Positions 1-5,692 of a stretch of DNA of 5,694 bases are shown one piece after another. Location of the stretch: NCBI GenBank assembly GCA_910587275.1, contig CAJUMD010000147.1, forward strand, positions 1-5,694. Reading direction: 5' to 3'. Source of the stretch: an uncultured Kineothrix sp. Lineage in GTDB: Bacteria; Bacillota; Clostridia; Lachnospirales; Lachnospiraceae. Position 1 is the first letter of the stretch. Each line of letters opens with the position of its first letter. The position numbers and the translations under genes are program-made. The notes beneath the pieces are model-generated. The model saw nothing but the letters and a program-made list of their open reading frames with translations, searched no databases and was not told the origin of the DNA.

Positions 1-38
1 AGTATAGCACAAAAGACAATATTTGGCTAGTTATTTAT

Positions 39-69
39 TTTACAACGTACTAGTAAATTTTGGGATAAA
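39..69 (+). promoter_or_regulatory. Weak candidate promoter upstream of the M18 aminopeptidase
   Basis: TTTACA at 39-44 matches the -35 consensus at 5 of 6 positions. GATAAA at 64-69 is a poor -10 at 4 of 6, and the 19-base spacing is longer than ideal. The whole 1-90 stretch is very AT-rich, as expected for a promoter region, and nothing else is seen in it apart from an 8-bp palindrome TACTAGTA at 48-55. The exact promoter is uncertain. Confidence 0.22.
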
Positions 70-99
70 ATATAAAATTACGGAATCAAGAAAGGAAGG

Positions 100-1404
100 A
101 TGAAAATGGGAGCAACAGACAGCCAAAAAAAAGCAACGGCAGCGCCGGTGGACCATGTTAAGAAAATGCTGGCATTTATCAAGAACAGCCCCACCTGCTA
201 TCATGCGGTGGAGAATGTGGGGCAGGAGCTGGAAACGGCGGGGTACGGACAGCTTCAGGAAAATGAGCGGTGGGAACTTGCTATGGGCGGAAAATATTAC
301 GTAACGAGGAATGGCTCATCCTTAATTGCGTTCCAGCTTCCGGCAAGGAAACCGAAGGGATTCCATATGGTAGCATCCCACAGTGACTCCCCTTGCTTTA
401 AAGTAAAGGAAAACCCAGAGATGAAAGTGGAAGATGCGTACGTAAAGCTGAACGTGGAGAAATATGGCGGCTCAATCCTGTCCACATGGCTGGACCGGCC
501 GCTGTCGGTGGCGGGCAGGGTGGTTTTGGCAGGCGGCGCAGGCATCCGTAATGTGGCAGTGGACAGGGATCTTGTTCTGATTCCCAATGTGGCAATCCAT
601 ATGAACCGCGACATGAATAAGGGTGTGGAATACAATGTACAGACCGACATGCTTCCCCTGTATGCCGGGGCGGACAGCAAGCCGTTTCTTACGCTGATGG
701 CGGAGGAAATCGGAGTTTCGCCAAAAGATATTTTAGGGAGTGATTTTTTCCTTTATAACAGGGAAAAAGGAAGAAGGTTCGGTGCGCAGGGGGAATTTGT
801 CGGTACCCCAAGGCTGGATGACCTGGCGTGCGTTTATGCATCCATGTATGCCCTGCTGCACGGAAAACCAGAGGAATATTCCAATCTGCTGGCAGTGTTT
901 GACAATGAGGAAGTGGGAAGTACCACGAGACAGGGGGCGGCATCCAATTTCCTGCAGGATACGCTGCGGCGGATTGGGGAGTCCCTGGGGATGGAGGAAA
1001 GCGGATTTGGCAGGCTACTGGCGGACAGTTTCATGATATCGGCGGACAATGCCCATGCGGTGCATCCCAATCATCCGGAAAAGGCTGACCCAACAAACCG
1101 TCCTTACTTAAACGGCGGCATTGTTATCAAGTACCACGGGGGACAGAAATATACGACGGATGCGGTATCCGCTGCGGTGATGAAGGAAATCTGCAAAAAA
1201 GCGGACGTGCCATGGCAGTGTTATGCCAACCGTTCGGATATTGCGGGCGGTTCCACGCTGGGGAACATTTCCGCAGCACAGGTACCGGTCAGCGCGGTGG
1301 ATATAGGGATTGGCCAGCTTGCCATGCATTCGGCTTACGAGACGGCAGGGGCGGAAGACGTGGGGTACATGGTGCGTGTGATGGAGTGTTTTTATAAGGG
1401 ATAA
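100..1404 (+). CDS. M18 family metallo-aminopeptidase (aspartyl aminopeptidase type)
   Basis: A cytoplasmic di-zinc exopeptidase. The family removes N-terminal residues from peptides, typically acidic ones in characterised members, and forms tetrahedral dodecamers. At 434 residues it has the normal length and resembles the bacterial apeB type. All expected active-site residues are visible: His94 (ASHSDSP), Asp240 (PRLDD), catalytic Glu270 and metal ligand Glu271 (DNEEVGS), Asp316 (ISADNAHAVHPN) and His410 (GQLAMHSAYE). There is no signal peptide or membrane segment. Two starts are possible. The Shine-Dalgarno stretch AAAGGAAGG (91-99) touches the ATG at 100 but sits 6 bases before the in-frame ATG at 106, so translation may begin at 106 (MGATDSQ). 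The gene stands alone, followed by 147 bases that hold the next promoter. Family assignment is very secure; substrate preference is inferred from the family. Confidence 0.96.
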   Translation: MKMGATDSQKKATAAPVDHVKKMLAFIKNSPTCYHAVENVGQELETAGYGQLQENERWELAMGGKYYVTRNGSSLIAFQLPARKPKGFHMVASHSDSPCFKVKENPEMKVEDAYVKLNVEKYGGSILSTWLDRPLSVAGRVVLAGGAGIRNVAVDRDLVLIPNVAIHMNRDMNKGVEYNVQTDMLPLYAGADSKPFLTLMAEEIGVSPKDILGSDFFLYNREKGRRFGAQGEFVGTPRLDDLACVYASMYALLHGKPEEYSNLLAVFDNEEVGSTTRQGAASNFLQDTLRRIGESLGMEESGFGRLLADSFMISADNAHAVHPNHPEKADPTNRPYLNGGIVIKYHGGQKYTTDAVSAAVMKEICKKADVPWQCYANRSDIAGGSTLGNISAAQVPVSAVDIGIGQLAMHSAYETAGAEDVGYMVRVMECFYKG

Positions 1405-1435
1405 GACGGGGAAACAGGCAGTATAACTTGAAAAA

Positions 1436-1453
1436 GTGATAATATTTTATCAC
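1436..1453. promoter_or_regulatory. Perfect 7-bp inverted repeat, candidate operator of the MCP gene
   Basis: GTGATAA (1436-1442) and TTATCAC (1447-1453) are perfect inverted repeats around TATT. The repeat lies 7 bases upstream of the -35 box of the MCP promoter, so its centre is near -50 relative to the expected transcription start. That is a usual place for a dimeric activator or repressor. The half-site spacing does not fit the CRP (TGTGA-N6-TCACA) or FNR (TTGAT-N4-ATCAA) consensus. It could instead be a weak 3' hairpin of the upstream aminopeptidase transcript, but it is AT-rich and no T-run follows. Confidence 0.4.
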
Positions 1454-1460
1454 GGAAAGA

Positions 1461-1488
1461 TTGCAATGCGTTGCTGCTGTGCTATAAT
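1461..1488 (+). promoter_or_regulatory. Sigma-A type promoter with extended -10 for the MCP gene
   Basis: TTGCAA (1461-1466) is a 4 of 6 match to the -35 box. It is followed after 16 bases by a perfect TATAAT (1483-1488), preceded by TG at 1480-1481 as an extended -10. Transcription should begin near 1495, giving a leader of about 57 bases before the ATG at 1552. This rules out the TTG at 1471 as a start codon, because it lies inside the promoter. No SigD-type motility promoter was seen. Confidence 0.65.
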
Positions 1489-1538
1489 AAAATACAGAAA
1501 GATGAATCCTGCATGAATCTTATGTCAGACATATGGAT

Positions 1539-1544
1539 GGAGGG
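1539..1544 (+). promoter_or_regulatory. Ribosome binding site that fixes the MCP start
   Basis: GGAGGG sits 7 bases before the ATG at 1552. The other in-frame starts (TTG 1471, ATG 1513, 1522, 1537) have no comparable site, so 1552 is the chosen start. Confidence 0.75.
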
Positions 1545-1551
1545 AAAGAGG

Positions 1552-3012
1552 ATGACGAAAACACAATATAGGGGTGCTAACGGTACGGTTTATCCGGTTT
1601 TAATGGTGATTTTGGGATATTTTATCCTGACGCTGCTTGCGTTTCTGTTTTTGAGCGGTGGTTCAACGTGGCAGGCATATCTCCAATTAGGGACGGATGT
1701 GGCGGCGGTGGCAGTCAGTACGGCGGTGTTCCTTAAACTGCGGGACACGAAAACCTGTGCCGTGGTGATGCTTGGCAGCGGGGCTTTGGCGTATACGGTA
1801 ATTGTGCTTTTTAATTCCTCGGATATCACTTTTGTTTATGCTTATGCCATTTTGTTTGCGTCCATGGCTTTTTTGAATAAGAGGATAATTTTATGGGGAA
1901 ATGTTGTCATTATCGGTTCCAACCTGCTTCGTATCCTGCTCTATTATGATTTAAAGGCGGAAGGGCAGCAGGCGGTTATTGTCCTGTTTTCCATCGTTTT
2001 GTCTGCAGTGGCATCCATTCGTGTCATCTGCCTGCTGCTGCGGTTTAATGGGGAAAACATGGCATCCATTATGGAAGCGGCGGGCAGACAGGAGGAAAGC
2101 AGCCGGAAAATGGCTTCCGTGGCAGAGAATATTTCTACCTATTTCAGCCAGGCAATGGAAATGGTGGACAGTCTGAAAGAGTGCGTGGATACCAGCAATT
2201 TTTCCATGAGTAATATTGCGGAGAGTACGGAAAGCACGGCAGAATCCATCCAGGAGGAAGCGGAGATGTGCATGGAAATCCGGCAGATTACGGAAAAGGC
2301 GGAAGCGGAGATTAAGAGCATGACGGAGGCTTCGGCAAGAACTAACGGAACGCTGGCGGAAGGAACGGAAGAAGTCAGGGAGTTAAAGGAACAGGCAGGG
2401 CGCGTGGAGCAGGCCAGCAGCGTAATGGTGGACGTAATCGGCAGGCTGACTTCCCAGGTGGAGGAAGTACAGTGGTTTGTGGGTTCCATTTTAAACATTT
2501 CCGGTCAGACAAGCCTGTTGGCGCTCAACGCATCCATAGAAGCGGCAAGGGCGGGGGAGGCAGGCAGGGGATTTGCCGTTGTGGCGGAGGAAATCCGCCA
2601 GCTTTCGGAACAGACCAAGGAAGCGTCCAACAAGATTACCGGGATTATCGGGCTGTTAAATGAGGATACCAGGCTTGCCAATGAAAGCATTGACCGTTCC
2701 GTGGAATCCGTGGTAAGGCAGAATGAGATGATAGAAAATACCCGCAGCCGTTTCGATGATATCAATAAAGAGATGGGGGTACTCTCCGAAAACATCAGAA
2801 ACACGGAGCAGCGGATGAAAGAAATCCTAAAATCCACGGAAACGATATCGGATAATGTTTCACAGCTTTCCGCTACCAGTGAAGAAGTGGCGGCATCCTC
2901 CACGGAGGGGCTGCGCATGTCGGAAAATGCGGTTTCCAATATGAACGACTGCAAAGGGATATTGGAGAAAATCTTCCTGTTGGCACAGGACTTGGGAGGA
3001 CATGATGCATGA
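1552..3012 (+). CDS. Methyl-accepting chemotaxis protein with six-helix membrane domain
   Basis: A membrane chemoreceptor that would signal to CheA/CheW. The chosen start gives 486 residues. The N-terminal part has about six hydrophobic segments (roughly 13-35, 42-62, 68-87, 93-108, 111-131 and 141-163) joined by short loops, so there is no extracytoplasmic ligand domain and no clear HAMP. From about 170 to the end it is a long Glu/Ser/Ala-rich coiled coil. The conserved hairpin tip lies near 316-355 (QTSLLALNASIEAARAGEAG, GRGFAVVAEEIRQLSEQT), and SATSEEVAASS (440-450) is a typical adaptation-region motif. The C-terminal NWETF tether is absent. It has its own promoter, with a palindrome just upstream. 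No che genes are in the window. The stimulus is unknown; a membrane-embedded sensor could respond to energy state, lipid or small hydrophobic molecules, which is inference. Confidence 0.93.
   Translation: MTKTQYRGANGTVYPVLMVILGYFILTLLAFLFLSGGSTWQAYLQLGTDVAAVAVSTAVFLKLRDTKTCAVVMLGSGALAYTVIVLFNSSDITFVYAYAILFASMAFLNKRIILWGNVVIIGSNLLRILLYYDLKAEGQQAVIVLFSIVLSAVASIRVICLLLRFNGENMASIMEAAGRQEESSRKMASVAENISTYFSQAMEMVDSLKECVDTSNFSMSNIAESTESTAESIQEEAEMCMEIRQITEKAEAEIKSMTEASARTNGTLAEGTEEVRELKEQAGRVEQASSVMVDVIGRLTSQVEEVQWFVGSILNISGQTSLLALNASIEAARAGEAGRGFAVVAEEIRQLSEQTKEASNKITGIIGLLNEDTRLANESIDRSVESVVRQNEMIENTRSRFDDINKEMGVLSENIRNTEQRMKEILKSTETISDNVSQLSATSEEVAASSTEGLRMSENAVSNMNDCKGILEKIFLLAQDLGGHDA
2994..3000 (+). 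promoter_or_regulatory. Ribosome binding site inside the end of the MCP gene
   Basis: GGGAGGA lies within the last codons of the MCP gene and precedes the ATGs at 3002 and 3005. The ATG at 3005 overlaps the MCP stop codon at 3010-3012. This arrangement suggests that a translationally coupled downstream gene once began here. The frame it opens now stops after nine codons, at 3032. Confidence 0.35.
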
Positions 3013-3435
3013 GGTGATACCTTGCCCTGCTTAGAGGGGGATGCTGCGGGCTGACCATGAAACCGGACGCATATATGAAAAGGTGGTCTGCCCGGACAGG
3101 GATGCTGTTTCTTCTTGTACTGACCGGATTGGCGGTACTTTGGAGGAGGGGAAAGACGTGATGTATCCGTATATGCGGCTTTCCCTCCCGACGGGGTGAC
3201 TTATTTGGCAAGGTTCGGCGGGAAGTTCGGGTACCGGAACGGCAGAATCATAATATCCAATACGGTCATCAAGCAGCTCATAGATAATGTGATTGAAATG
3301 TTCCGGTATAAAACGCAGCGCGTCCTCATTATCATGAACGACCAAATCAGCGCCTTTTCCTCCAAACTGTTAAAAGCCTTTACCGAGGTGACGGAAGAAT
3401 TTGAAAGCATTGTAGGTAAATATTGTGATGACTGA
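3005..3435 (+). pseudogene. Remains of a small frameshifted gene between the MCP and the peptidase
   Basis: Coding-like sequence jumps between two frames. A start at 3005 (MHEVIPCPA), overlapping the MCP stop and carrying a Shine-Dalgarno site, ends at TAG 3032-3034. The same frame reopens at 3035 and runs to TGA 3197-3199 with codon use like the neighbours, including GRIYEKVVCPDRD and EEGKDVMYPYMRLSLPTG. The next frame then continues as VTYLARFGGKFGYRNGRIII down to TGA 3433-3435. The second switch falls in GGGG at 3193-3196, where one extra G would join both parts into a continuous protein of roughly 130 residues from ATG 3041. I do not recognise the protein. A strong GGAGGAGGGG (3142-3151) before GTG 3158 is probably just the coding sequence for Glu-Glu-Gly. 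Alternatives are a base-call error, programmed slippage, or an unrelated set of very small ORFs. Confidence 0.42.
3196..3435 (+). CDS. Hypothetical 79-residue protein, probably the 3' part of a broken gene
   Basis: This is the longest intact piece of the interrupted gene. It is a soluble 79-residue sequence with no signal peptide or membrane helix. Predicted alternating strand and helix segments include GRIIISNTVIKQLIDNVIEM and RVLIIMNDQISAF, and it ends in GKYCDD. Codon use matches the flanking genes, which supports it being coding. The only start is GTG 3196, with no Shine-Dalgarno site before it. The open frame also extends upstream to codon 3124 without another good start, so the frame more likely continues an upstream piece through a lost base than begins here. 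It ends 30 bases before the peptidase ATG. No function is proposed. Confidence 0.45.
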   Translation: MTYLARFGGKFGYRNGRIIISNTVIKQLIDNVIEMFRYKTQRVLIIMNDQISAFSSKLLKAFTEVTEEFESIVGKYCDD

Positions 3436-3465
3436 ACATGTGGTTTCCGCATAGGATATATCAGA

Positions 3466-5310
3466 ATGACGGAAGCGGGGGAAACCATGGATTCGCAGAA
3501 ATTGGAAAACTTATTGAATTTGGCGCTGGATATGTCCGGGGAGGAGCGGGAAAAGTCCCTGGGGATGGATGCAGGGTATGAGGAGACGGATAACCGTTGG
3601 GAAGTTATCGTGAAATATAACGGTGATTTGTTAAGGCTGGACAGTCCGGTGATAAGCGTGGAGGAGTTGATTGCCGGGTATGCCATTGTGACGCTTCCGC
3701 GGAACCTAATCCGTTCGTTTGCGGAACTGGAGGAAGTGGAGTATGTGGAAATACCGAAAAGGCTGTATTTTGGCGTGCAGCAGGGAAAGGAAGTCTCCTG
3801 CATCCCTTCGGTGACGGTGAGGGAGCCCTATTTAAGTGGCAGGGGAACCCTTGTGGCTGTGATTGATTCCGGCATTGACTATGCGCGGATGGATTTCAGG
3901 AGACGGGACGGAGGCAGCAGGCTCCTTTTTCTTTGGGACCAGACACTGACACCTGCCGAGGGGAGCGTGCAGGCGGCGCCGGAGGGATTCCGCGTGGGGG
4001 TGGAATTTACCCAGGCGCAGCTTGATGCAGCGTTAAGGGAGGAAGGGGAAGAAAGACGGCGTATGGTGCCTTCCACGGATACTACCGGGCATGGAACCGC
4101 CGTGGCGGCGATTGCGGCGGGGAACGGGATGGATTCGGGAGGACGTTATACGGGGGTGGCGCCGGAGAGCGATTTAATCGTGGTGAAACTGGGAAATCCG
4201 AAAAAAGAGGCTTTTCCCCGCACCACGGAGATGATGCGGGCTTTAACGTATGTGGTGAAAAAGGCGGTGCAGTTAGGGCGTCCGGTTGCCGTCAATATCA
4301 GCTTCGGCAATACGTACGGTTCCCATGACGGGACTTCCCTCCTGGAACGGTTTATGGATAATGTGACGGAAATCGGGCGCAGTGTCATTTGTGTCGGGAG
4401 CGGGAACGAGGGGGCGGCAGGCGGTCATGCGTCCGGTGTTTTGGACGGCACAAAGCGGGTGGAGCTTGCCGTTGCGGGATATGAGCGGTCGGTGAACGTG
4501 CAGTTGTGGAAGGAATATGCGGACCGTTACCGCATCACCCTGATTGCCCCCGGCGGGGAACGCCAGCCCGTGGATACGGACAGGGCAGGGACCGTCCGTC
4601 TTGACATGGGGCAGACGCAGATTCTCATTTATGTGGGGGAGCCATCCCCTTATTCGGTTAATCAGGAGATTTTCTTTGATTTTATTCCCAAACAGACTTA
4701 TATTGATTCCGGTGTATGGACATTTCTTTTGGAGCCGGTGGAAACCGTGACGGGGCATTATTATTTTTACTTGCCAAGCAGCGTGGTGTTAAATGCAGGA
4801 ACCCGCTTTTTTGTACCCACGCCGGAAGTGACGTTTACCATTCCTTCCACGGCAGGAAAGGTGGTGACGGTGGGGGCGTACAACAGTGTATACGATTCCT
4901 ATGCGGATTTTTCCGGCAGGGGCTACCGTTTGGAAAATGAGCTGGAAGAAGTGCTGGCAGGACGAAACGTAAAGCCGGACCTCGTGGCGCCGGGAGTAGA
5001 CATCACGATTAGTAATGGGCAGGGCGGGACTCAGTCGGTGACGGGGACGTCTTTTGCCACGCCGTTTGTGACGGGAGCGGCAGCGCTGATGATGGAGTGG
5101 GGGATTGTAAAGGGGAATGATGTGTTTCTGTACGGGGAGAAGGTGAAGGCGTATTTGAGGAGGGGTGCAAGGCCGGTCAGGGGGGAGGAGGTGTACCCGA
5201 ATGCAAGGGTGGGGGATTATGATATTATAGTGTCAAGTCAGCAGAGAGCCAGTAAAATCAAGGTGTTCCGCTGGTTTAGTCCAAATATTTTTTCACTGCA
5301 AAAGCAGTAA
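3466..5310 (+). CDS. S8 subtilisin-like serine peptidase, Csp-like, with a foreign C-terminal tail
   Basis: A 614-residue subtilase with an intact triad: Asp134 (AVIDSGID), His209 (TTGHGTAVAAIAAG) and Ser529 (GTSFATP), plus oxyanion Asn314 (GSGNEG). Residues 1 to about 105 resemble the prodomain of Csp-like peptidases, ending in EVEYVEIPKRLYFGV. A beta-rich insert (about 322-460) between Asn314 and FTIPSTAGKVVTVGAYN matches the jelly-roll insertion known from clostridial CspB. No signal peptide or anchor is seen. Csp proteases activate the spore cortex hydrolase SleC during germination in Clostridium; whether this paralogue does so is unknown, and sleC is not here. The start may be ATG 3487 (MDSQKLENLL), which looks like the usual family start, since both sites have weak Shine-Dalgarno sequences. 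Residues 585-614 are encoded by the inserted foldback element, which also supplies the stop codon. The natural end is therefore altered, but the catalytic domain is complete, so activity is plausible. Confidence 0.93.
   Translation: MTEAGETMDSQKLENLLNLALDMSGEEREKSLGMDAGYEETDNRWEVIVKYNGDLLRLDSPVISVEELIAGYAIVTLPRNLIRSFAELEEVEYVEIPKRLYFGVQQGKEVSCIPSVTVREPYLSGRGTLVAVIDSGIDYARMDFRRRDGGSRLLFLWDQTLTPAEGSVQAAPEGFRVGVEFTQAQLDAALREEGEERRRMVPSTDTTGHGTAVAAIAAGNGMDSGGRYTGVAPESDLIVVKLGNPKKEAFPRTTEMMRALTYVVKKAVQLGRPVAVNISFGNTYGSHDGTSLLERFMDNVTEIGRSVICVGSGNEGAAGGHASGVLDGTKRVELAVAGYERSVNVQLWKEYADRYRITLIAPGGERQPVDTDRAGTVRLDMGQTQILIYVGEPSPYSVNQEIFFDFIPKQTYIDSGVWTFLLEPVETVTGHYYFYLPSSVVLNAGTRFFVPTPEVTFTIPSTAGKVVTVGAYNSVYDSYADFSGRGYRLENELEEVLAGRNVKPDLVAPGVDITISNGQGGTQSVTGTSFATPFVTGAAALMMEWGIVKGNDVFLYGEKVKAYLRRGARPVRGEEVYPNARVGDYDIIVSSQQRASKIKVFRWFSPNIFSLQKQ
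5217..5238 (+). repeat. Left terminal inverted repeat of the foldback element
   Basis: It begins TTATGATATTATAG and ends GTCAAGT. Three of 22 positions differ from the reverse complement of 5361-5382. Symmetry stops sharply outside it, where the G-run 5211-5215 begins, which marks the likely outer end. Confidence 0.75.
5295..5308. repeat. Central hairpin of the foldback element
   Basis: ACTGC-AAAA-GCAGT is a perfect 5-bp stem with a 4-base loop at the midpoint of the element. It is extended by TTTTTT (5288-5293) pairing with AAAAAA (5309-5314) past one unpaired C. The peptidase stop TAA (5308-5310) lies in its 3' arm. No T-run follows the stem on either strand, so it is not a typical terminator. 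Confidence 0.7.
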
Positions 5311-5360
5311 AAAAGGATTGGGACAGGCCTGTTTTTCATCTTGAAACTGAAAATTATACT

Positions 5361-5382
5361 ACTTGACACTAAATTACCATAA
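5361..5382 (-). repeat. Right terminal inverted repeat of the foldback element
   Basis: It begins ACTTGACACT and ends TTACCATAA. It contains a perfect outward-facing -35 box, TTGACA (5364-5369), but no -10 box is found 16-18 bases downstream, so no active outward promoter is claimed. Confidence 0.75.
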
Positions 5383-5390
5383 AGCTGTCA

Positions 5391-5464
5391 GGAGGGGGGC
5401 GAGGTGCACTCTAAGGAGGTGTAGGGGAAGCGTTCTGCCCGGAAAAGTGTTCGGAGAGAAGTGA
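5391..5464 (+). pseudogene. Possible displaced remnant of the original peptidase C-terminus
   Basis: As I recall the family, Csp-like peptidases often end with a motif close to YPN..G-Y/W-G-x-L-C, a few residues, then SLP. The present gene reads YPNARVG and then enters the element. Downstream, one frame gives GRGAL followed by TAA (5413-5415). Another frame then gives CRGSVLPGKVFGEK and stops at TGA 5462-5464, ten bases before the terminator. Together these look like a displaced and damaged C-terminal segment. It is short and needs a frameshift, so it may be coincidence. TAAGGAGGTG at 5413-5422 looks like an ideal ribosome binding site but has no start codon after it. Confidence 0.28.
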
Positions 5465-5473
5465 AATGATATT

Positions 5474-5516
5474 GAGGACTAAGTTTGTTAATTTATTAGC
5501 GGCTTGGTCCTCTTTT
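5474..5516 (+). terminator. Intrinsic terminator after the peptidase gene
   Basis: GAGGACTAAG (5474-5483) pairs with CTTGGTCCTC (5503-5512) in a 10-bp stem with one G-U pair and a 19-base loop, followed by TTTT and CTGTT. It is the only convincing Rho-independent terminator in the window. It probably ends the transcript carrying the peptidase, and the MCP if there is read-through. The loop is long, so an attenuator for the small downstream ORF is an alternative. Confidence 0.68.
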
Positions 5517-5541
5517 CTGTTCAGAAATAAAAGGAGAATAT

Positions 5542-5616
5542 ATGAGAAACCAGCATGGAAATAAACAATCCATTGATCATGTTGCAGGGAAAATAGCTGC
5601 GGGACTTGGGATTTAA
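5542..5616 (+). CDS. Possible 24-residue peptide or gene fragment
   Basis: The ATG at 5542 follows AAGGAG (5531-5536) by 5 bases, an excellent ribosome binding site. The frame encodes 24 residues beginning MRNQHGNKQSIDHVAGK and ending AAGLGI, then stops at TAA 5614-5616. One base out of frame, the sequence continues as LGFKDVTGYA before stopping, so this may be the start of a frameshifted longer protein. I do not recognise it. The good ribosome binding site directly after a terminator suggests that a real gene start once existed here. The remaining 78 bases to the end of the window hold only AT-rich sequence and a pair of 8-bp repeats. Confidence 0.3.
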   Translation: MRNQHGNKQSIDHVAGKIAAGLGI

Positions 5617-5663
5617 AGATGTTACCGGGTATGCATAATCGGTAGTGTAAAAAAGTTTGTGTC

Positions 5664-5692
5664 TTTGGTAAAAAGCAACTCCTTTTTGGTAA
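5664..5692. repeat. Two TTTGGTAA direct repeats 21 bp apart
   Basis: TTTGGTAA occurs at 5664-5671 and again at 5685-5692, offset by 21 bases, or two helical turns. This could be a pair of regulator half-sites for a gene beyond the window edge. The repeats are short and AT-rich, so chance is possible. Confidence 0.25.

Larger units (their letters stand above)
5217..5382. mobile_element. Foldback MITE-like element across the end of the peptidase gene
   Basis: Terminal inverted repeats at 5217-5238 and 5361-5382 match at 19 of 22 positions, with an 11-bp perfect core TAGTGTCAAGT / ACTTGACACTA. Symmetry continues inward: CAGT 5250-5253 with ACTG 5346-5349, TCAAG 5258-5262 with CTTGA 5340-5344, GG 5273-5274 with CC 5328-5329, GTCC 5279-5282 with GGAC 5321-5324, AAT 5284-5286 with ATT 5317-5319, TTTTTT 5288-5293 with AAAAAA 5309-5314, and ACTGC 5295-5299 with GCAGT 5304-5308. 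The whole piece can form one long imperfect hairpin. It is AT-rich against its G-rich flanks and has no transposase, as expected of a non-autonomous MITE. TA at 5218-5219 and 5380-5381 could be the target duplication (IS630/mariner style). An alternative is GGTGGGGG (5208-5215) with GGAGGGGG (5391-5398), 7 of 8 identical. The family is not identified. Confidence 0.72.

Noticed and set aside
1471..1551. Longer MCP reading frame from TTG 1471
   Set aside because: The TTG lies inside the promoter between the -35 and -10 boxes and has no ribosome binding site; ATG 1552 has GGAGGG at 7 bases.
2505..2954. Minus-strand frame of 149 codons opposite the MCP signalling domain
   Set aside because: It is Ser/Leu-rich antisense to the conserved MCP tip, a typical shadow of Glu/Ala/Ser-rich coiled-coil coding DNA.
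3057..3161. 34-codon frame with a hydrophobic stretch (GMLFLLVLTGLAVLW), whose stop overlaps ATG 3161
   Set aside because: There is no Shine-Dalgarno site, it overlaps the more coding-like frame 3041-3199, and the hydrophobic run is explained as an out-of-frame reading.
3201..3803. Minus-strand frame of 200 codons across the small gene and the start of the peptidase
   Set aside because: It is antisense to well-supported coding sequence of the peptidase, has Ser/Pro-rich shadow composition, and shows no recognisable motif.
5323..5336. ACAGGCCTGT palindrome followed by TTTT as a terminator
   Set aside because: The palindrome has no loop; only about 3 bp could pair around GGCC. It is better explained as part of the foldback element.
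5466..5564. 32-codon frame starting MILRTKFVNLLAAW, with GGAG at 9 bases
   Set aside because: It runs straight through the terminator hairpin and overlaps the better-positioned start at 5542. A leader peptide cannot be excluded, but nothing else supports it.
5672..5687. AAAAG...CTTTT hairpin near the window end as a terminator
   Set aside because: The stem is only A-T rich pairs plus one G-C, which is too weak to call.
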